DNA from: Bacillus tuaregi
Lineage (GTDB): Bacteria; Bacillota; Bacilli; Bacillales; Cytobacillaceae
Direction: 5' to 3'
Assembly: GCF_900104575.1 (NCBI RefSeq)
Contig: NZ_LT629731.1
Coordinates: 4,243,111 to 4,307,110 of the forward strand
Length of the DNA: 64,000 nucleotides
Below the pieces are notes generated by a model, which did no database searches, was not told the DNA's origin, and saw nothing but the letters and a program-made list of their open reading frames with translations. Position 1 is the stretch's first letter. Each line of letters opens with the position of its first letter. This document shows, one piece after another, positions 1-9,051 of this stretch. Both the position numbers and the translations under genes were made by a program.

Positions 1-667
1 ATTCTGCGTACATTCCATATATTGAAAGCTGTATTGGATCAAACGCACTCTCTTTACCTGATTTCCAGTCCACAATTCCCCATTCATTGCAATCAGTATC
101 AAAATAAATCAAATCTGCTGAGAGATTAACTTTTATATCATCCAATATAAAAGAACGGTATTTCTCTGCCTCCATTATTTGTAGCTTACCGCTATGAATT
201 TTTTCATTTAAGGTATGAGAGTTTATAAAACCATCTACACAGATATCCACCTTTCTTCTGATAAACTGCTTGAATTGCTCGTCTACCCCACTGTTATAAT
301 AGATTTCAAATAACATCGGATTGACTTTCGGATCTTTATACCAAAGTCCCAGCCCATTTTCAGCCTTACTATAAAATTCTTCAATTCTGTTATTCAAATC
401 TTCTTTTATCTTTGTTTGATTCAGCACTTCCCCAGTTTCAAATAGAGTTCGTATTTCTGTATCGATTTTTTGATGAATTTGATCCCCTATCAACAAGTAC
501 ACATTTGTCATATTTTTCAACCGCCATGCAAGTTGCAAAAATGGAGGCTTTGTTTCAAATTCGCCCCTTTTAGCAATAAAGTAGTTCAAGGCACACTTCA
601 TTTCACATTCCATCAACATTTTATGACGAGATAATGACCAAGAGGAAAGTCGTTGCTTCTTATCCAC
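1..667 (-). CDS. PD-(D/E)XK (RecB/Cas4-like) nuclease, 3' end outside window
   Basis: Reads leftward from a GTG at 665-667 behind a GGGAGTGAG ribosome site and runs off the window after 222 codons. The N-terminus SWSLSRHKMLMECEMKC matches the S-R-x-C entry of RecB/AddB-type nuclease domains. About residues 190-220 hold a D-L-I-Y-F-D strand, then GIVDWKSGKE (the D-E/D-x-K catalytic element) and QLSIYGMY (motif IV, QxxxY). It is therefore probably a metal-dependent DNA nuclease of the PDDEXK_1 family; the family call rests on visible motifs and the substrate is unknown. It is the leftmost cargo gene of the older Tn7-like element and could be the first gene of an operon continuing leftward. Such genes are common in defence cargo, but no partner gene is visible. 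Confidence 0.75.
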   Translation of the reverse strand, partial: MDKKQRLSSWSLSRHKMLMECEMKCALNYFIAKRGEFETKPPFLQLAWRLKNMTNVYLLIGDQIHQKIDTEIRTLFETGEVLNQTKIKEDLNNRIEEFYSKAENGLGLWYKDPKVNPMLFEIYYNSGVDEQFKQFIRRKVDICVDGFINSHTLNEKIHSGKLQIMEAEKYRSFILDDIKVNLSADLIYFDTDCNEWGIVDWKSGKESAFDPIQLSIYGMYAE

Positions 668-1342
668 GATACTCACTCCCTTTTTAACAAACTTTTTATC
701 CCCATGTTGTCAGAGAAACATGATTAAAGAGGGGATTCCTTCAATTTCCCTATGTTTTCAACATGATATCACAGGAACATTTGTACGTAAACATGTTATG
801 AACATAGAACAACACAGAATTAAATACCTCTATTATCTAAGAAATCCCTATTTATCAACGAATATACATCAGACAATTAGATAACTTTTACTTACAAATT
901 ATCTCTACATTATCTAATAACCAGTAAAAAAGTATCTGATTAAAAACTTCCATTTAAAATAACAAAAATTTTATGCAGTATCCCATGATTAACCCAAGTT
1001 GAAGCATCATTAAATCTCCTCCTAATTCAACCATTTTTTCCTGCATGTAACCGTTTAATATTTTCATTATTTACATCTCCTCTATGTTTATTTTTCAGGT
1101 ACAACAAAAAAGACTGACTTACTTAGAGCAACAGTAATTGCATAATTCGACTACTACTTAGTTCAAGAAGCATACTAATCCCTTGAATCTAAAATGGTAG
1201 AAAATCGAACTATACAAAAATGTAATTCTAAGTAAATCAGCCTTAAAAATTTCTTTTAAAAAATGTATTTCAAAAAATTAAAAAAAGTTTGAGTAAAGTT
1301 TACATCACTTTACATATTTCTGTCAATCGGCATGGAAATCAA
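668..1342. other. intergenic region holding one possible tiny gene
   Basis: About 675 bases of AT-rich DNA between the nuclease gene and the DUF2442 gene. Apart from the 37-codon reading frame at 954-1067 I see no gene. Positions 760-815 contain several near-palindromic copies of ACATGTT / AACATGT around the likely nuclease promoter, which could be an operator, but no regulator gene is nearby. Confidence 0.5.
954..1067 (-). CDS. possible 37-residue membrane peptide
   Basis: ATG at 1065-1067 follows a GAGGAG site; the frame encodes 37 residues ending LGLIMGYCIKFLLF. An internal AGGAGG before a second ATG pair would give an even shorter product of about 17 residues. The hydrophobic C-terminus closely resembles the end of the 43-residue peptide encoded at 2586-2717 (LMVGYSLKVWLF), which argues that both are real and related. 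One membrane segment is predicted by eye. Function unknown; small type I toxin-like or stress peptides are possible, but no antisense RNA or antitoxin can be shown. Confidence 0.4.
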   Translation of the reverse strand: MKILNGYMQEKMVELGGDLMMLQLGLIMGYCIKFLLF

Positions 1343-1738
1343 TTAATTCCGCATCTGATTCAACAATTTAATTAACCACTCATTTTGCTTTGAAAGTTCG
1401 GATTTGTAATCGTCTGGTAATCTTGTAACCTTTCTTGGTGTCGTTTTTTTCCTTTCCCTTTTATCCTTCTCACAATCTTTATTTATAAGTTCATCCAAAG
1501 GAACACTGTTTTCTTCCAGGATTTCAGGATCAAAGTCAACACCATTAGACCACCTTATCGTACCTGCTATATTGTCTAAATCTGCCGTCATAAATAGTTC
1601 CGAATCATTGATTAGATCTTTCAGTAACCCTTCTTCATTTTGTAGAAACCTTTGCATGTTTAAAATGCGGTATTCGCTATCATCAAATTCCATGATCAAT
1701 AAAAAGTTTTTTGTTGCATAAAAGGATTTAATTCTCAA
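1343..1738 (-). CDS. DUF2442-domain protein
   Basis: The best start is TTG at 1736-1738, six bases after GGAGGGG; the upstream in-frame ATG lies inside that ribosome site. The product is 131 residues. Residues about 15-80 follow the DUF2442 pattern: short beta strands, a central LFMTADLDNIAGTIRW and WSNGVDFDPEIL. DUF2442 proteins are small and often sit next to toxin or nuclease genes, sometimes as transcription-related partners; the biochemical role is not known. The C-terminal 50 residues are basic (RERKKTTPRKVTR), suggesting nucleic-acid contact. It stands alone, with the 1791-2054 gene about 50 bases upstream in the same direction. Confidence 0.6.
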   Translation of the reverse strand: MRIKSFYATKNFLLIMEFDDSEYRILNMQRFLQNEEGLLKDLINDSELFMTADLDNIAGTIRWSNGVDFDPEILEENSVPLDELINKDCEKDKRERKKTTPRKVTRLPDDYKSELSKQNEWLIKLLNQMRN

Positions 1739-1790
1739 TAGTATCCCCTCCATTCTCCAATGGAACTTCTTTGTCCTTATTTCACTACTG

Positions 1791-2054
1791 TTAATCTAAC
1801 AACAGTAGCTTCGCATTCATTCGAATTATCTCAAAATCTCTGTCTAACTTTTCTTCGCTAAAGATCTTCATTTCCCACGCTTTCTTCCATACGTCACTTC
1901 TTTCCCAAAATTTTTTCACTTCTTCTTTAAACTCTTCAACCGAATAGTCCTTCCATACCTTACCTTCCTCTAAATATGCCTGTAACTCTCTAAATGTTTC
2001 TTCGTATAGTTGCTTTAGTTCATCCTGATCATTATTTTTACCCATAACCTTCAC
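1791..2054 (-). CDS. small charged protein, unknown
   Basis: About 87 residues, rich in Lys/Glu with many Trp (WKDY, FWERSDVWKKAWEMK), predicted helical. The start is uncertain: an AGGAGAAG site is followed by two GTG codons and an ATG in the same frame; the second GTG (2054) has the best spacing. No family recognised. It lies directly upstream of the DUF2442 gene and may share its transcript. Confidence 0.55.
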   Translation of the reverse strand: MKVMGKNNDQDELKQLYEETFRELQAYLEEGKVWKDYSVEEFKEEVKKFWERSDVWKKAWEMKIFSEEKLDRDFEIIRMNAKLLLLD

Positions 2055-2187
2055 CTTCACCTTCTCCTGTCAATAATGTCAATTATTCTATCAAGTTTTA
2101 AGATAATCTTATTTAAGCCCCAATTCCGTATCCTTGTTCTTGGAAGATTACGGTTTCTTACTCGCCCTCTTTTAATTCTTGCTTTCT

Positions 2188-2454
2188 TCATGGGTTTAAA
2201 TCTCTATTTCTCGTTGGTCTTGCTCGGACTACTATTTTCTCTGCGGAATCGTGAGAGAAGCATCTTTTGCCGTCTTCTTCCCATACATCTGTAATAATTA
2301 TGGCATAGTCTGCCAACCCCCGAAGTATGACCACATTTCCAGGTGAAAGTTCTTTATCAGTTTCGATCGATGATCCATCTTTTCCATCGAACCAGTATTC
2401 AAAAATTTCATCAAAATCGTCATACGTTTTACGGATCGGATGATAAAGTAACAT
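2188..2454 (-). CDS. hypothetical protein, 88 residues
   Basis: ATG start preceded by AAAGGAG. Sequence begins MLLYHPIRKTYDDFDEIF and contains a beta-rich middle (SPGNVVILRGLADYAIIITDVW) and a basic tail. No recognised family. It is one of a string of short, separately spaced minus-strand genes in the older Tn7-like cargo. Confidence 0.55.
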   Translation of the reverse strand: MLLYHPIRKTYDDFDEIFEYWFDGKDGSSIETDKELSPGNVVILRGLADYAIIITDVWEEDGKRCFSHDSAEKIVVRARPTRNRDLNP

Positions 2455-2585
2455 GATACCAACTCCTTTTTGACTTTAATTTCCCATTAATTATTCGATT
2501 ACTATTTCACCTTTTTATTCAACATCCTGTTGGCCGCATTAATTTGCAGATAATTTAATTTGTATGATAAGGAAATCAACCTACA

Positions 2586-2717
2586 TCAAAACAACCAAAC
2601 TTTTAATGAATATCCAACCATCAAGCCAATCATAAGAAAGAGAATTTTACCAGATACCTCAATAACAAGATTTTGCATTACGTCTTTTGCTTCTAATTTT
2701 GAAATTATCTTTTCCAT
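2586..2717 (-). CDS. 43-residue single-pass membrane peptide
   Basis: ATG at 2715-2717 follows GGGAGA with good spacing. The longer open frame to 2855 is not coding, because it runs through a rho-independent terminator (2765-2796). The peptide has a charged N-terminal helix (MEKIISKLEAKDVMQ) and a hydrophobic C-terminus (ILFLMIGLMVGYSLKVWLF). It resembles the peptide at 954-1067. Its position alone behind a terminator means it needs its own promoter in the roughly 45 bases between terminator and start. Possibly a toxin-like peptide; function unknown. Confidence 0.5.
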   Translation of the reverse strand: MEKIISKLEAKDVMQNLVIEVSGKILFLMIGLMVGYSLKVWLF

Positions 2718-2764
2718 TCCGTTCTCCCTTTCAATAAATGTGATATCGTTGCTTTGGCAACATA

Positions 2765-2796
2765 ATAAAAAACGCCCAGACAAAAGTGTCTGAGCA
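2765..2796 (-). terminator. intrinsic terminator
   Basis: On the minus strand a stem CAGACAC / GTCTGGG with loop TTTT is followed by GTTTTTT. It ends the transcript of the 2897-3265 gene and separates it from the small membrane peptide gene. Confidence 0.75.
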
Positions 2797-2896
2797 TTAT
2801 TCTTCCATTTATTAAATTGTGAGGTTTCTCTCCTGATATCCCCATCATTTTTCACCTATTCAAATATTGTATTTATACAGTTATCATAAATGAACT

Positions 2897-3265
2897 TCAC
2901 TTACACGTCAATAAATCATGTTCCTCCATTTTAAATCTAAGTTTTATTGCATTTAACGCCAACCTTCGATTCTTTTCATCCAAATTTCCAAACAAATCAA
3001 CCACCGTACCACAAGGATAATTGTTGTATAAATTAAATCCCAATTCTACTAATGATTTTGCACTACTGGACAGACATACTTCATCAAAACCTTCAATTCG
3101 AATCATTCTTTCCGAGAAGTCATAGAAAAAGTCAAGTTTGTCCATCAATTCACCATTCCCAGCAAAAATGTAAAACATTGCTTGCCTCTCAACATCCATT
3201 TGGTGAGTTCCATCTCTCTTAAAAAAATAATCAAACCTTACCTTATGTTCTTGACCTAAAAACAT
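2897..3265 (-). CDS. DUF6075-like hypothetical protein
   Basis: 122 residues with the layout I associate with DUF6075: an MFLGQEHKVRFDYFF start, then QAMFYIFAGNGEL, a central SSSAKSLVELGFNLYN and a C-terminal LDEKNRRLALNAIKLRF. Proteins of this kind are common in mobile elements of Bacilli and Clostridia and have no known function. ATG start with GGAGGAG upstream; a terminator follows at 2765-2796, so it is probably monocistronic. The family name is from memory of the pattern. Confidence 0.55.
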   Translation of the reverse strand: MFLGQEHKVRFDYFFKRDGTHQMDVERQAMFYIFAGNGELMDKLDFFYDFSERMIRIEGFDEVCLSSSAKSLVELGFNLYNNYPCGTVVDLFGNLDEKNRRLALNAIKLRFKMEEHDLLTCK

Positions 3266-3347
3266 AGAAATCTCCTCCTGCTTTTGTGAATTTCTATGTT
3301 ATATGCAGAAAAGGCAATAATAATAAATTATGAATCTACTACTTTTA

Positions 3348-4676
3348 TTAAAGAGGGGTAAACCCATCTCTACTATTTTGATAACTATTTATATTTACAA
3401 CTCTTCCTCTCTCACCCATTAATCCTCGAATGAGATTATTATTATAACTGACCGCTAAGACCTTGTATTTCGATACAAAGGAATTTAAAGAAAACACCCT
3501 ATGTTTTTTATCTTTTTCATCATATATGACAATTTCATTATAATCATAATCATAGCCTCTTAGTTTCACATTGTTCTGTTTGAATTTCATTGCAACAGAC
3601 TTTAGTAATACATCCATGGAACGTTCATCCTTAATTACACTACTTCTAACGAATTCAATTACATCTAATTGCACAAATGGCTCCTCTTCAAATAAAACCC
3701 ATCCAAAGTTTTGTAATAAAACTTGGTGAGAAATATTAAAGTAACAGCCTTCAATTGATTCAATTTCAAAATAATAAGACTTATCTTCATTGTCAGCTCT
3801 AATTATCAAAACACGAATCTTTTCTAAATGCTGATTTAATAACGACATTATCTTATTCATAAACATTTTTTCCGCAATACGGTGAGCGGTCTGATATGTA
3901 ATCATACCGTCATCTTTGATTATATCAAAAGCTGTTTGAATACTTGGATTTCCTGTATTTTGCTTGAACCATCTATAAATTGACTGCGTTACTGCAAAAT
4001 CATTTCTTTTATTACGATCAACATAGTCCTTAAATATACTAATTTCATTTTCCCTTAGACTAAGTAATTCTCTAAAATTGTTAATGGAATCCTCTGAACC
4101 TTTTCCATCCAAAAAATCAAGGTAGTTCTGTTTAAGTACCTTACCAATTTGTCTATATTTATATGAAACTGAATAAGGAATCCAAATTTCATATTTTTCT
4201 ATTTCATTCAACCAGTTTTCTATTATTCTTTTAATACCTGGAAGTTCAGTATTTAGTATGTTGAGTCTTCTAATTTTCCTTGCTTCTTTTCTTTGGTATT
4301 CTGTGTTGCCATCGTTAAACGCATACTCTTTTACACATTCGCTTCCTACATTAATTTCTCTTCTGGTCTGTCTATTGACAATATAATGAATATAGCGATT
4401 AGGTGTACCACAAAGAGAGCATTGAATCCACTTTTCTTTATTTTCTCCTAAATCCTTGGGAAGTTGAGCTTTTTCTTTCCACTCAAGAATTGCTTGTTGT
4501 AAAACAATTGGAAACATATTTTCCATAAAGTTTTTTTCTTTTGCTTGAAGGGAATCTATGAGGTCTTTTGTAATTCTTTCATTCTGCTTTAATAAACCAT
4601 AGAACCAGTCATAATCCTGTGTGATTCGACTTAATAAAAGCACTGTATGATCTTTTTTTGTAATTGCTAATTTCAT
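3348..4676 (-). CDS. hypothetical protein with zinc-ribbon-like motif
   Basis: 442 residues, ATG start behind AGGGGG. Residues about 85-120 carry CSLCGTPNRYIHYIVNR followed by INVGSECV, a treble-clef or zinc-ribbon-like arrangement of three Cys plus nearby polar residues. The rest is helical and basic with no recognised catalytic motif. Similar zinc-ribbon proteins are found on plasmids and phages, often with DNA-processing roles; here that is inference only. Single gene, with gaps of more than 80 bases on both sides. Confidence 0.6.
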   Translation of the reverse strand: MKLAITKKDHTVLLLSRITQDYDWFYGLLKQNERITKDLIDSLQAKEKNFMENMFPIVLQQAILEWKEKAQLPKDLGENKEKWIQCSLCGTPNRYIHYIVNRQTRREINVGSECVKEYAFNDGNTEYQRKEARKIRRLNILNTELPGIKRIIENWLNEIEKYEIWIPYSVSYKYRQIGKVLKQNYLDFLDGKGSEDSINNFRELLSLRENEISIFKDYVDRNKRNDFAVTQSIYRWFKQNTGNPSIQTAFDIIKDDGMITYQTAHRIAEKMFMNKIMSLLNQHLEKIRVLIIRADNEDKSYYFEIESIEGCYFNISHQVLLQNFGWVLFEEEPFVQLDVIEFVRSSVIKDERSMDVLLKSVAMKFKQNNVKLRGYDYDYNEIVIYDEKDKKHRVFSLNSFVSKYKVLAVSYNNNLIRGLMGERGRVVNINSYQNSRDGFTPL

Positions 4677-4918
4677 TGATTAACCCCCTCTTTTACGAAT
4701 GTACGTTCCAATTATATCATTTATCTTAGGCTTCTAAAAATTATATAAAATTTAGTAAATTAAAAAATTGTACTTCACCTTTTCAAGTTACCAATTTGCT
4801 CCACGTATAGACTCTTAATACATGTTGAAGAAAGCAATTATGGAAAACACACTGTAAAATTGAAAACGAACATTAAAATTAGCACGCTAATTAGCGTGCT
4901 AAACTTTGCTTTGAGTTT
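4677..4918. other. intergenic region with perfect palindrome
   Basis: Promoter region of the 3348-4676 gene and terminator of the 4919-5491 gene. Positions 4879-4902 are a perfect 24-base palindrome (TTAGCACGCTAA and its complement) followed on the minus strand by TTTTAATG, so it probably works as the terminator of the right-hand gene. Confidence 0.6.
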
Positions 4919-5491
4919 TTAGTATTGTGATGAAACATAACCTTCTATATTTGCCTTTACTATGAGAACCATCATTTTTATGTCGTCATTTGTCATTGGT
5001 ACTCGAACCACCACTTCTGGTTTATTTCCAGTGTATCTCGGCACAATTAGTCCTGTTTCAGTCAGCTCACCTGGGCCTGATTCTGCGGAAATAATCCATG
5101 GAACTTTATCACCAGGAGTTATTTTCATTTGTCGAGATAGACTTTTTCCATCAGGTCGCTCCTCCCCTTTTTCTTTTAATACATGTGATGGTCTGCCACC
5201 CATATCACTCCAAATTTCCTTACAGTATTTATAATTACCCTTTTGCTGTTCTTCCCTTGCCTTAGTAGATAAGGCATTGATTCTTCCATTTAAAGTGTCA
5301 TTGGCAAGGAGCAAGAACTTATCAATGTTTACGTAAACAGAAATTTCGTTCTTTATTCGTTCACCCTTATCCTTAGTCACATCATATTCCAAAAAATTTA
5401 TTTGAACTTTTCCTATTTGAAATGCATTATTTAATACTTCCAAAAACACATTCTTCCCATCAATTCGAATGATTTGATTGGATTCAGGCAT
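4919..5491 (-). CDS. hypothetical protein, 190 residues
   Basis: ATG start behind GAGGAGATGA. The sequence is mixed alpha/beta, with a conserved-looking middle (IWSDMGGRPSHVLKEKGEERPDGKSL) and a C-terminal basic/beta part (VPMTNDDIKMMVLIVKANIEGYV). No family recognised. Ends at the 4879-4902 palindrome, so it is likely transcribed alone. Confidence 0.55.
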   Translation of the reverse strand: MPESNQIIRIDGKNVFLEVLNNAFQIGKVQINFLEYDVTKDKGERIKNEISVYVNIDKFLLLANDTLNGRINALSTKAREEQQKGNYKYCKEIWSDMGGRPSHVLKEKGEERPDGKSLSRQMKITPGDKVPWIISAESGPGELTETGLIVPRYTGNKPEVVVRVPMTNDDIKMMVLIVKANIEGYVSSQY

Positions 5492-5885
5492 TTCATGTCA
5501 TCTCCTCAAACTATTCATTTGCAATAGTAGTACCACTACTGCAATGTTAGATTGCCCGATTTTCCAACTTATTATCTTTCCAAATTATATGGCTTTTATG
5601 TAAATTATTTTTTACCAAACACCTTTATGACAATGTAACAATGTTAGTCTTTGTAGTTGGTGAAAACAAAATTAACCCATGATTTATAAAGTGATTAATC
5701 AATCCGAACACTTTTCTGAACTCAAATTTAACTTTGTTGAATTTTATATGAAGCATGGTTTGTTAATATATGTATGTTATTGCTAATCTCCTTATTATAT
5801 TTATTGATCGATTCAGCAATCAGAAAATAAAAAACCGAAGGATAGTGAACCATCTTAACCTTCGGCTGATACTTTTTTATTTAGT
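5492..5885. other. gene-free stretch with terminator
   Basis: 394 AT-rich bases containing the promoter of the 4919-5491 gene and, at 5829-5867, an intrinsic terminator on the minus strand (GCCGAAGG / CCTTCGG then TTTTTT) that closes the 6562-6876 / 5886-6530 transcript. Nothing else seen. Confidence 0.6.
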
Positions 5886-6530
5886 TTAGATTAGGTCAGT
5901 AACTTTTTTTTTATCTTGTAAGGGAGCAAACTCTTCCTCAAAGCTCATAAACCAATAATTCGATTCGTCTTGTTTACATACTGCTCGTCTACTTTCCCTT
6001 AAACCTGATGGCGTAAAATAATACGCATTTACCCTTTCGATATCATTATCACTGTCATAATAACGATAAATCATCAATGCATTTGACTTTTGGATTGAAT
6101 TCCTTTTAGAAATTAATTCATTTAAAACGGTTATTCTCTCAACTGATTCGATGTATTGTATCCCGATAACATTATGTGGAACATAGGCTTCCTCCGTTTT
6201 CGAAAAGAGCTTTTCAATTGTATCAACATCTTTGTCCCATACATTTTCTCTTTCGAGATGTAACGCAAGATATAGGAAGTTTTCCTTATCTTTTCGTGCA
6301 TCCCACTTCCACCATGACAAATCCATTGGCCTTGAACGACCCTTAATTCGGTCAAATTTAGAATCCTCAACAAATGCATCAAAACCCAACATTTCCCCCA
6401 AATTGGCAAAATAATCAATTTCCCTTTTTGTAAACATTGAGCGGTTATGTAAATGGGTCAAATTCATTCTTCGATAATTTCGAACGTACCCATCAAAAAA
6501 TTGCATAAGATTAAAATATTGTTTTTCCAA
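5886..6530 (-). CDS. hypothetical protein, possible nuclease-like fold
   Basis: 214 residues. Residues about 55-95 read FDRIKGRSRPMDLSWWKWD then FLYLALHLEREN: a beta strand ending in Asp, a Trp-rich turn and a strand ending E-x-E. That spacing recalls PD-(D/E)XK nucleases, but the catalytic Lys is not in its usual place, so I treat it only as a hint. It follows the 6562-6876 gene by 31 bases and a terminator closes both, so the two form a two-gene operon. Function unknown; a small defence pair is conceivable. Confidence 0.55.
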   Translation of the reverse strand: MEKQYFNLMQFFDGYVRNYRRMNLTHLHNRSMFTKREIDYFANLGEMLGFDAFVEDSKFDRIKGRSRPMDLSWWKWDARKDKENFLYLALHLERENVWDKDVDTIEKLFSKTEEAYVPHNVIGIQYIESVERITVLNELISKRNSIQKSNALMIYRYYDSDNDIERVNAYYFTPSGLRESRRAVCKQDESNYWFMSFEEEFAPLQDKKKVTDLI

Positions 6531-6561
6531 CCGAAAGATACCTCACTTTCCCCATAAATGT

Positions 6562-6876
6562 CTATAAATTTCTCGTTTTTTCATACTGCTTTATTCGGGG
6601 AAATTCCCTTCCATTAACAAATAGGTAATACTTTCTTACCGCATTTTGATAAACATTGTGATGTAATCCATCATTCATCACCTCTTGTATTTGAAGCAAG
6701 AGGCTATACATTTTCTCGTCATCCTTAACCTCATTATCCAAATTTACTTTTAATTGCCTTTCAACCATTAATGCTTTTGCAACCCTCGAATTAACCGCTT
6801 TTACTTTACTTTCAATATCACTATTGCTAATAAGAAACTGTCTAAACTCTACCTCTCTCACTTTCATATCCCCCAA
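6562..6876 (-). CDS. hypothetical helical protein, operon partner
   Basis: 104 residues, start near ATG at 6874-6876 (ATG at 6867 also possible). All-helical, with a C-terminal HHNVYQNAVRKYYLFVNGREFPRI similar in feel to SAM-like helical domains that precede nuclease or integrase domains (Y-x-x-A-x-R-K-Y). First gene of a two-gene operon with 5886-6530; the split may represent what is one protein elsewhere. Inference only. Confidence 0.5.
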   Translation of the reverse strand: MGDMKVREVEFRQFLISNSDIESKVKAVNSRVAKALMVERQLKVNLDNEVKDDEKMYSLLLQIQEVMNDGLHHNVYQNAVRKYYLFVNGREFPRIKQYEKTRNL

Positions 6877-7215
6877 TCAGCATTTTCTAAATAGTACCAT
6901 ATAAAAGTGCAGTTGTGATTTAGCATTTTCCCGATCAAACACTGGTGTTTAGCCATTTATGATCAAATAACGGTTGCACAACCAACACCTTGCTCGCAAT
7001 TTCATTTCCCTTAAAAAGAAATAGACCACTCATTAATGAGCGGCCCGTTTCAGGTGACTTATTTCCCTTTGATGCTGACTTCTTATTGAGAAGAAGTCAT
7101 TGGAAAGGTAGAGACAGTTAGTGTTACCCGCACCTACTATCACTACTCTTTTATTGTACCATTTTCCTTTACATTGTCATTACACTTTGTAAATGTGAGT
7201 AATAGGGGACAACAA
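6877..7215. other. gene-free stretch with hairpin
   Basis: 339 bases with no gene. Positions about 7032-7051 form an inverted repeat (CCACTCATTAATGAGCGG) facing a TTTCTTTTT run on the minus strand, a plausible terminator for the gene at 7216-7446. A second inverted repeat (TGACTTCTT / AAGAAGTCA) lies at 7076-7099. Confidence 0.5.
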
Positions 7216-7446
7216 TTACTCCATTGCTGTCTCCATTGAAGTAATGGCATCTTCTATGCTTGATATCGCATTTTCCATTTCGCTTATTGCATTTTCCATT
7301 GCTTCACCTCGTTCTGATACTTGAAGCCCTTCTGGAAAATTATCAAAAGCATCCTGCTCCTCGTCTTTGACACTCTCCAACTCTAAATTGCAATCATTTA
7401 GTTTATTTATTATTGATTGCAGTAATTTTCGACGGGTATTGTTCAT
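7216..7446 (-). CDS. small coiled-coil protein of mobile elements
   Basis: 76 residues from the ATG at 7444-7446 (AGAGGG upstream); the longer frame lacks a ribosome site. Residues read NNTRRKLLQSIINKL, then DAFDNFPEGLQVSERGEAME and a repeated A-I-S-x-M/I-E heptad tail. Short helical proteins with this exact logic (N-terminal basic helix, PEGLQ, heptads) are frequent in phages and transposons of Firmicutes and have no assigned function. Confidence 0.65.
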   Translation of the reverse strand: MNNTRRKLLQSIINKLNDCNLELESVKDEEQDAFDNFPEGLQVSERGEAMENAISEMENAISSIEDAITSMETAME

Positions 7447-7638
7447 ATTTAATCCCTCTTTCAATATAGAAATTCTGAATAGCATTTCTAAATACGTACT
7501 TACATATATAACATCGACAAAAAATTATAGTCTATTTATATATGTCTGCAAGTATTAACAAAATGTCCATATTTGAAGGGGTTTCTTCAAATACTTTTTT
7601 GTTTTAGATGAAGTAAATTTATTGTGTGACAAACTCTT

Positions 7639-8463
7639 CTATCCTAATGTCTTATTAATATACTCCTGCCAATAAGATTCATCTCCATCAATTTCATGAA
7701 TCCAACAATACATTAACAAAATTTCAAGAAACTGTTTTTTTCCTTTCATAAAAGGCTTATTGGATATTCTTCTAAACAAAGAATTAATATTGAATAAATT
7801 GCTCTTTTGCTTGTAATCATACTCATATTTCCGCCAACTCTCCTTGCTCCTAATTCTGTGCTTTACATCCCAAGTTTCCTCATTGTCATAAAAACGGGAT
7901 ACATAATCAGAAGCGAAAGCCAACAAATTTACTTGGTGTTTGTCCCAAGATTTATTCAACCATTCCTTCATCTCTTCTGAAATATATACATTGTCAAAGT
8001 CTGACTTAGGGTAACTTTGAATCCGATGTTGGTCTTTAATGAAGTGGAATAACATTTCTGCTTGCTCTTTCAAAAAAGGATTTTTCTTTATGAGTTGAGC
8101 ATAGCATTCATATGATATACTGCGGAACTCTTGTTCAGTATTGTATAAATAAAACAGGTCATCTTTTTTTAAAAAAGAAACTATAGACCGATTCAGTTGC
8201 TTATCATAATTATCAAAAATACTTACTAACCATTCTTGAATCTCAGAATCATAGTTATGGAGCGTCTTTTGGTACTTTTCAAGTCTTTCTTCATTTAACA
8301 CTGTCTTTTCATCCAACCTTGATTCATCAAGATATTGATTAAAATACTCAAATACATAGTTCACACACGTCTGCATATTTTGCGTTTTTAAATCAATATC
8401 AAATTCATTTATTCGATCTTCCTTTTTCCTTTTGGATATGTACTCTTCAAGGGAAACAAGCAT
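7639..8463 (-). CDS. hypothetical protein, 274 residues
   Basis: Helical, charged, Tyr/Trp-rich protein (CWIHEIDGDESYWQEYIN at the end; WRKYEYDYKQKSNLFN). No signal peptide or membrane segment. No recognised family or catalytic motif. Monocistronic: the 7216-7446 gene is almost 200 bases downstream and a 588-base gene-free stretch lies upstream. Confidence 0.55.
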   Translation of the reverse strand: MLVSLEEYISKRKKEDRINEFDIDLKTQNMQTCVNYVFEYFNQYLDESRLDEKTVLNEERLEKYQKTLHNYDSEIQEWLVSIFDNYDKQLNRSIVSFLKKDDLFYLYNTEQEFRSISYECYAQLIKKNPFLKEQAEMLFHFIKDQHRIQSYPKSDFDNVYISEEMKEWLNKSWDKHQVNLLAFASDYVSRFYDNEETWDVKHRIRSKESWRKYEYDYKQKSNLFNINSLFRRISNKPFMKGKKQFLEILLMYCWIHEIDGDESYWQEYINKTLG

Positions 8464-9051
8464 ATATTGTTCACATCCTATCTACTCTTTTCCTAACCTT
8501 TTTATTAATTATACTAAATTCAACCTTTTACCCTTAACCCTAATCGTCTACGTTGTTCAGACATAAAAATCCATGGGTAATTTTCCTCCCCCTCTTTCCC
8601 CGCTCCATCCCTTCTCCCGCTTGCCCTCACGCTCCTTTTCCATAATTTGTAATTGAATATAGTTTGCCCAGCGTTTTTCCCCACTTTTGCTCAATCTTGT
8701 ATCGAATTTGCAATGCCCCAGAGAGAAAAAAGATTGTCCAGAATGGAGAGATAAGGGTTAAGGATTTAAGAGTTAATCAGCCATTCTTTCCCCCTTCTTT
8801 TTCAAGCCTATTCAGGCTTCTCTTCAAGCTCCTCCTCCCGCTTTTACTCTTTCATCGCCCCATTTTGTGTATAACTTGTTGATATCTCACATTTTCTCAT
8901 TCTCTTTTTCCCGCTTCATTTCCGTTATTCACAACTTATCCCCCATTCACCCCAAACCTTCCTATCACACTTTTTTTATCATGCAAAAAAAGAACCGAAT
9001 GGCGTACCGTCGGTACGCTACTCGATCCTTTAATAAACATTCGTCTTTTCC
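8464..9051. other. pyrimidine-rich gene-free stretch with terminator
   Basis: 588 bases without a convincing gene. The plus strand is strongly pyrimidine-biased from about 8580 to 8950, which makes short open frames in both directions. Positions 8983-9028 are a minus-strand terminator of a recurring family: GCGTACC / GGTACGC stem inside ATTCGGTTCTTTTTTT. It closes the 9052-9492 gene. Confidence 0.55.

Noticed and set aside
1288..1310. Possible left-end site of the older Tn7-like element (GAGTAAAGTTTACA)
   Set aside because: A single weak match in AT-rich DNA with no TGT terminus or further sites nearby.
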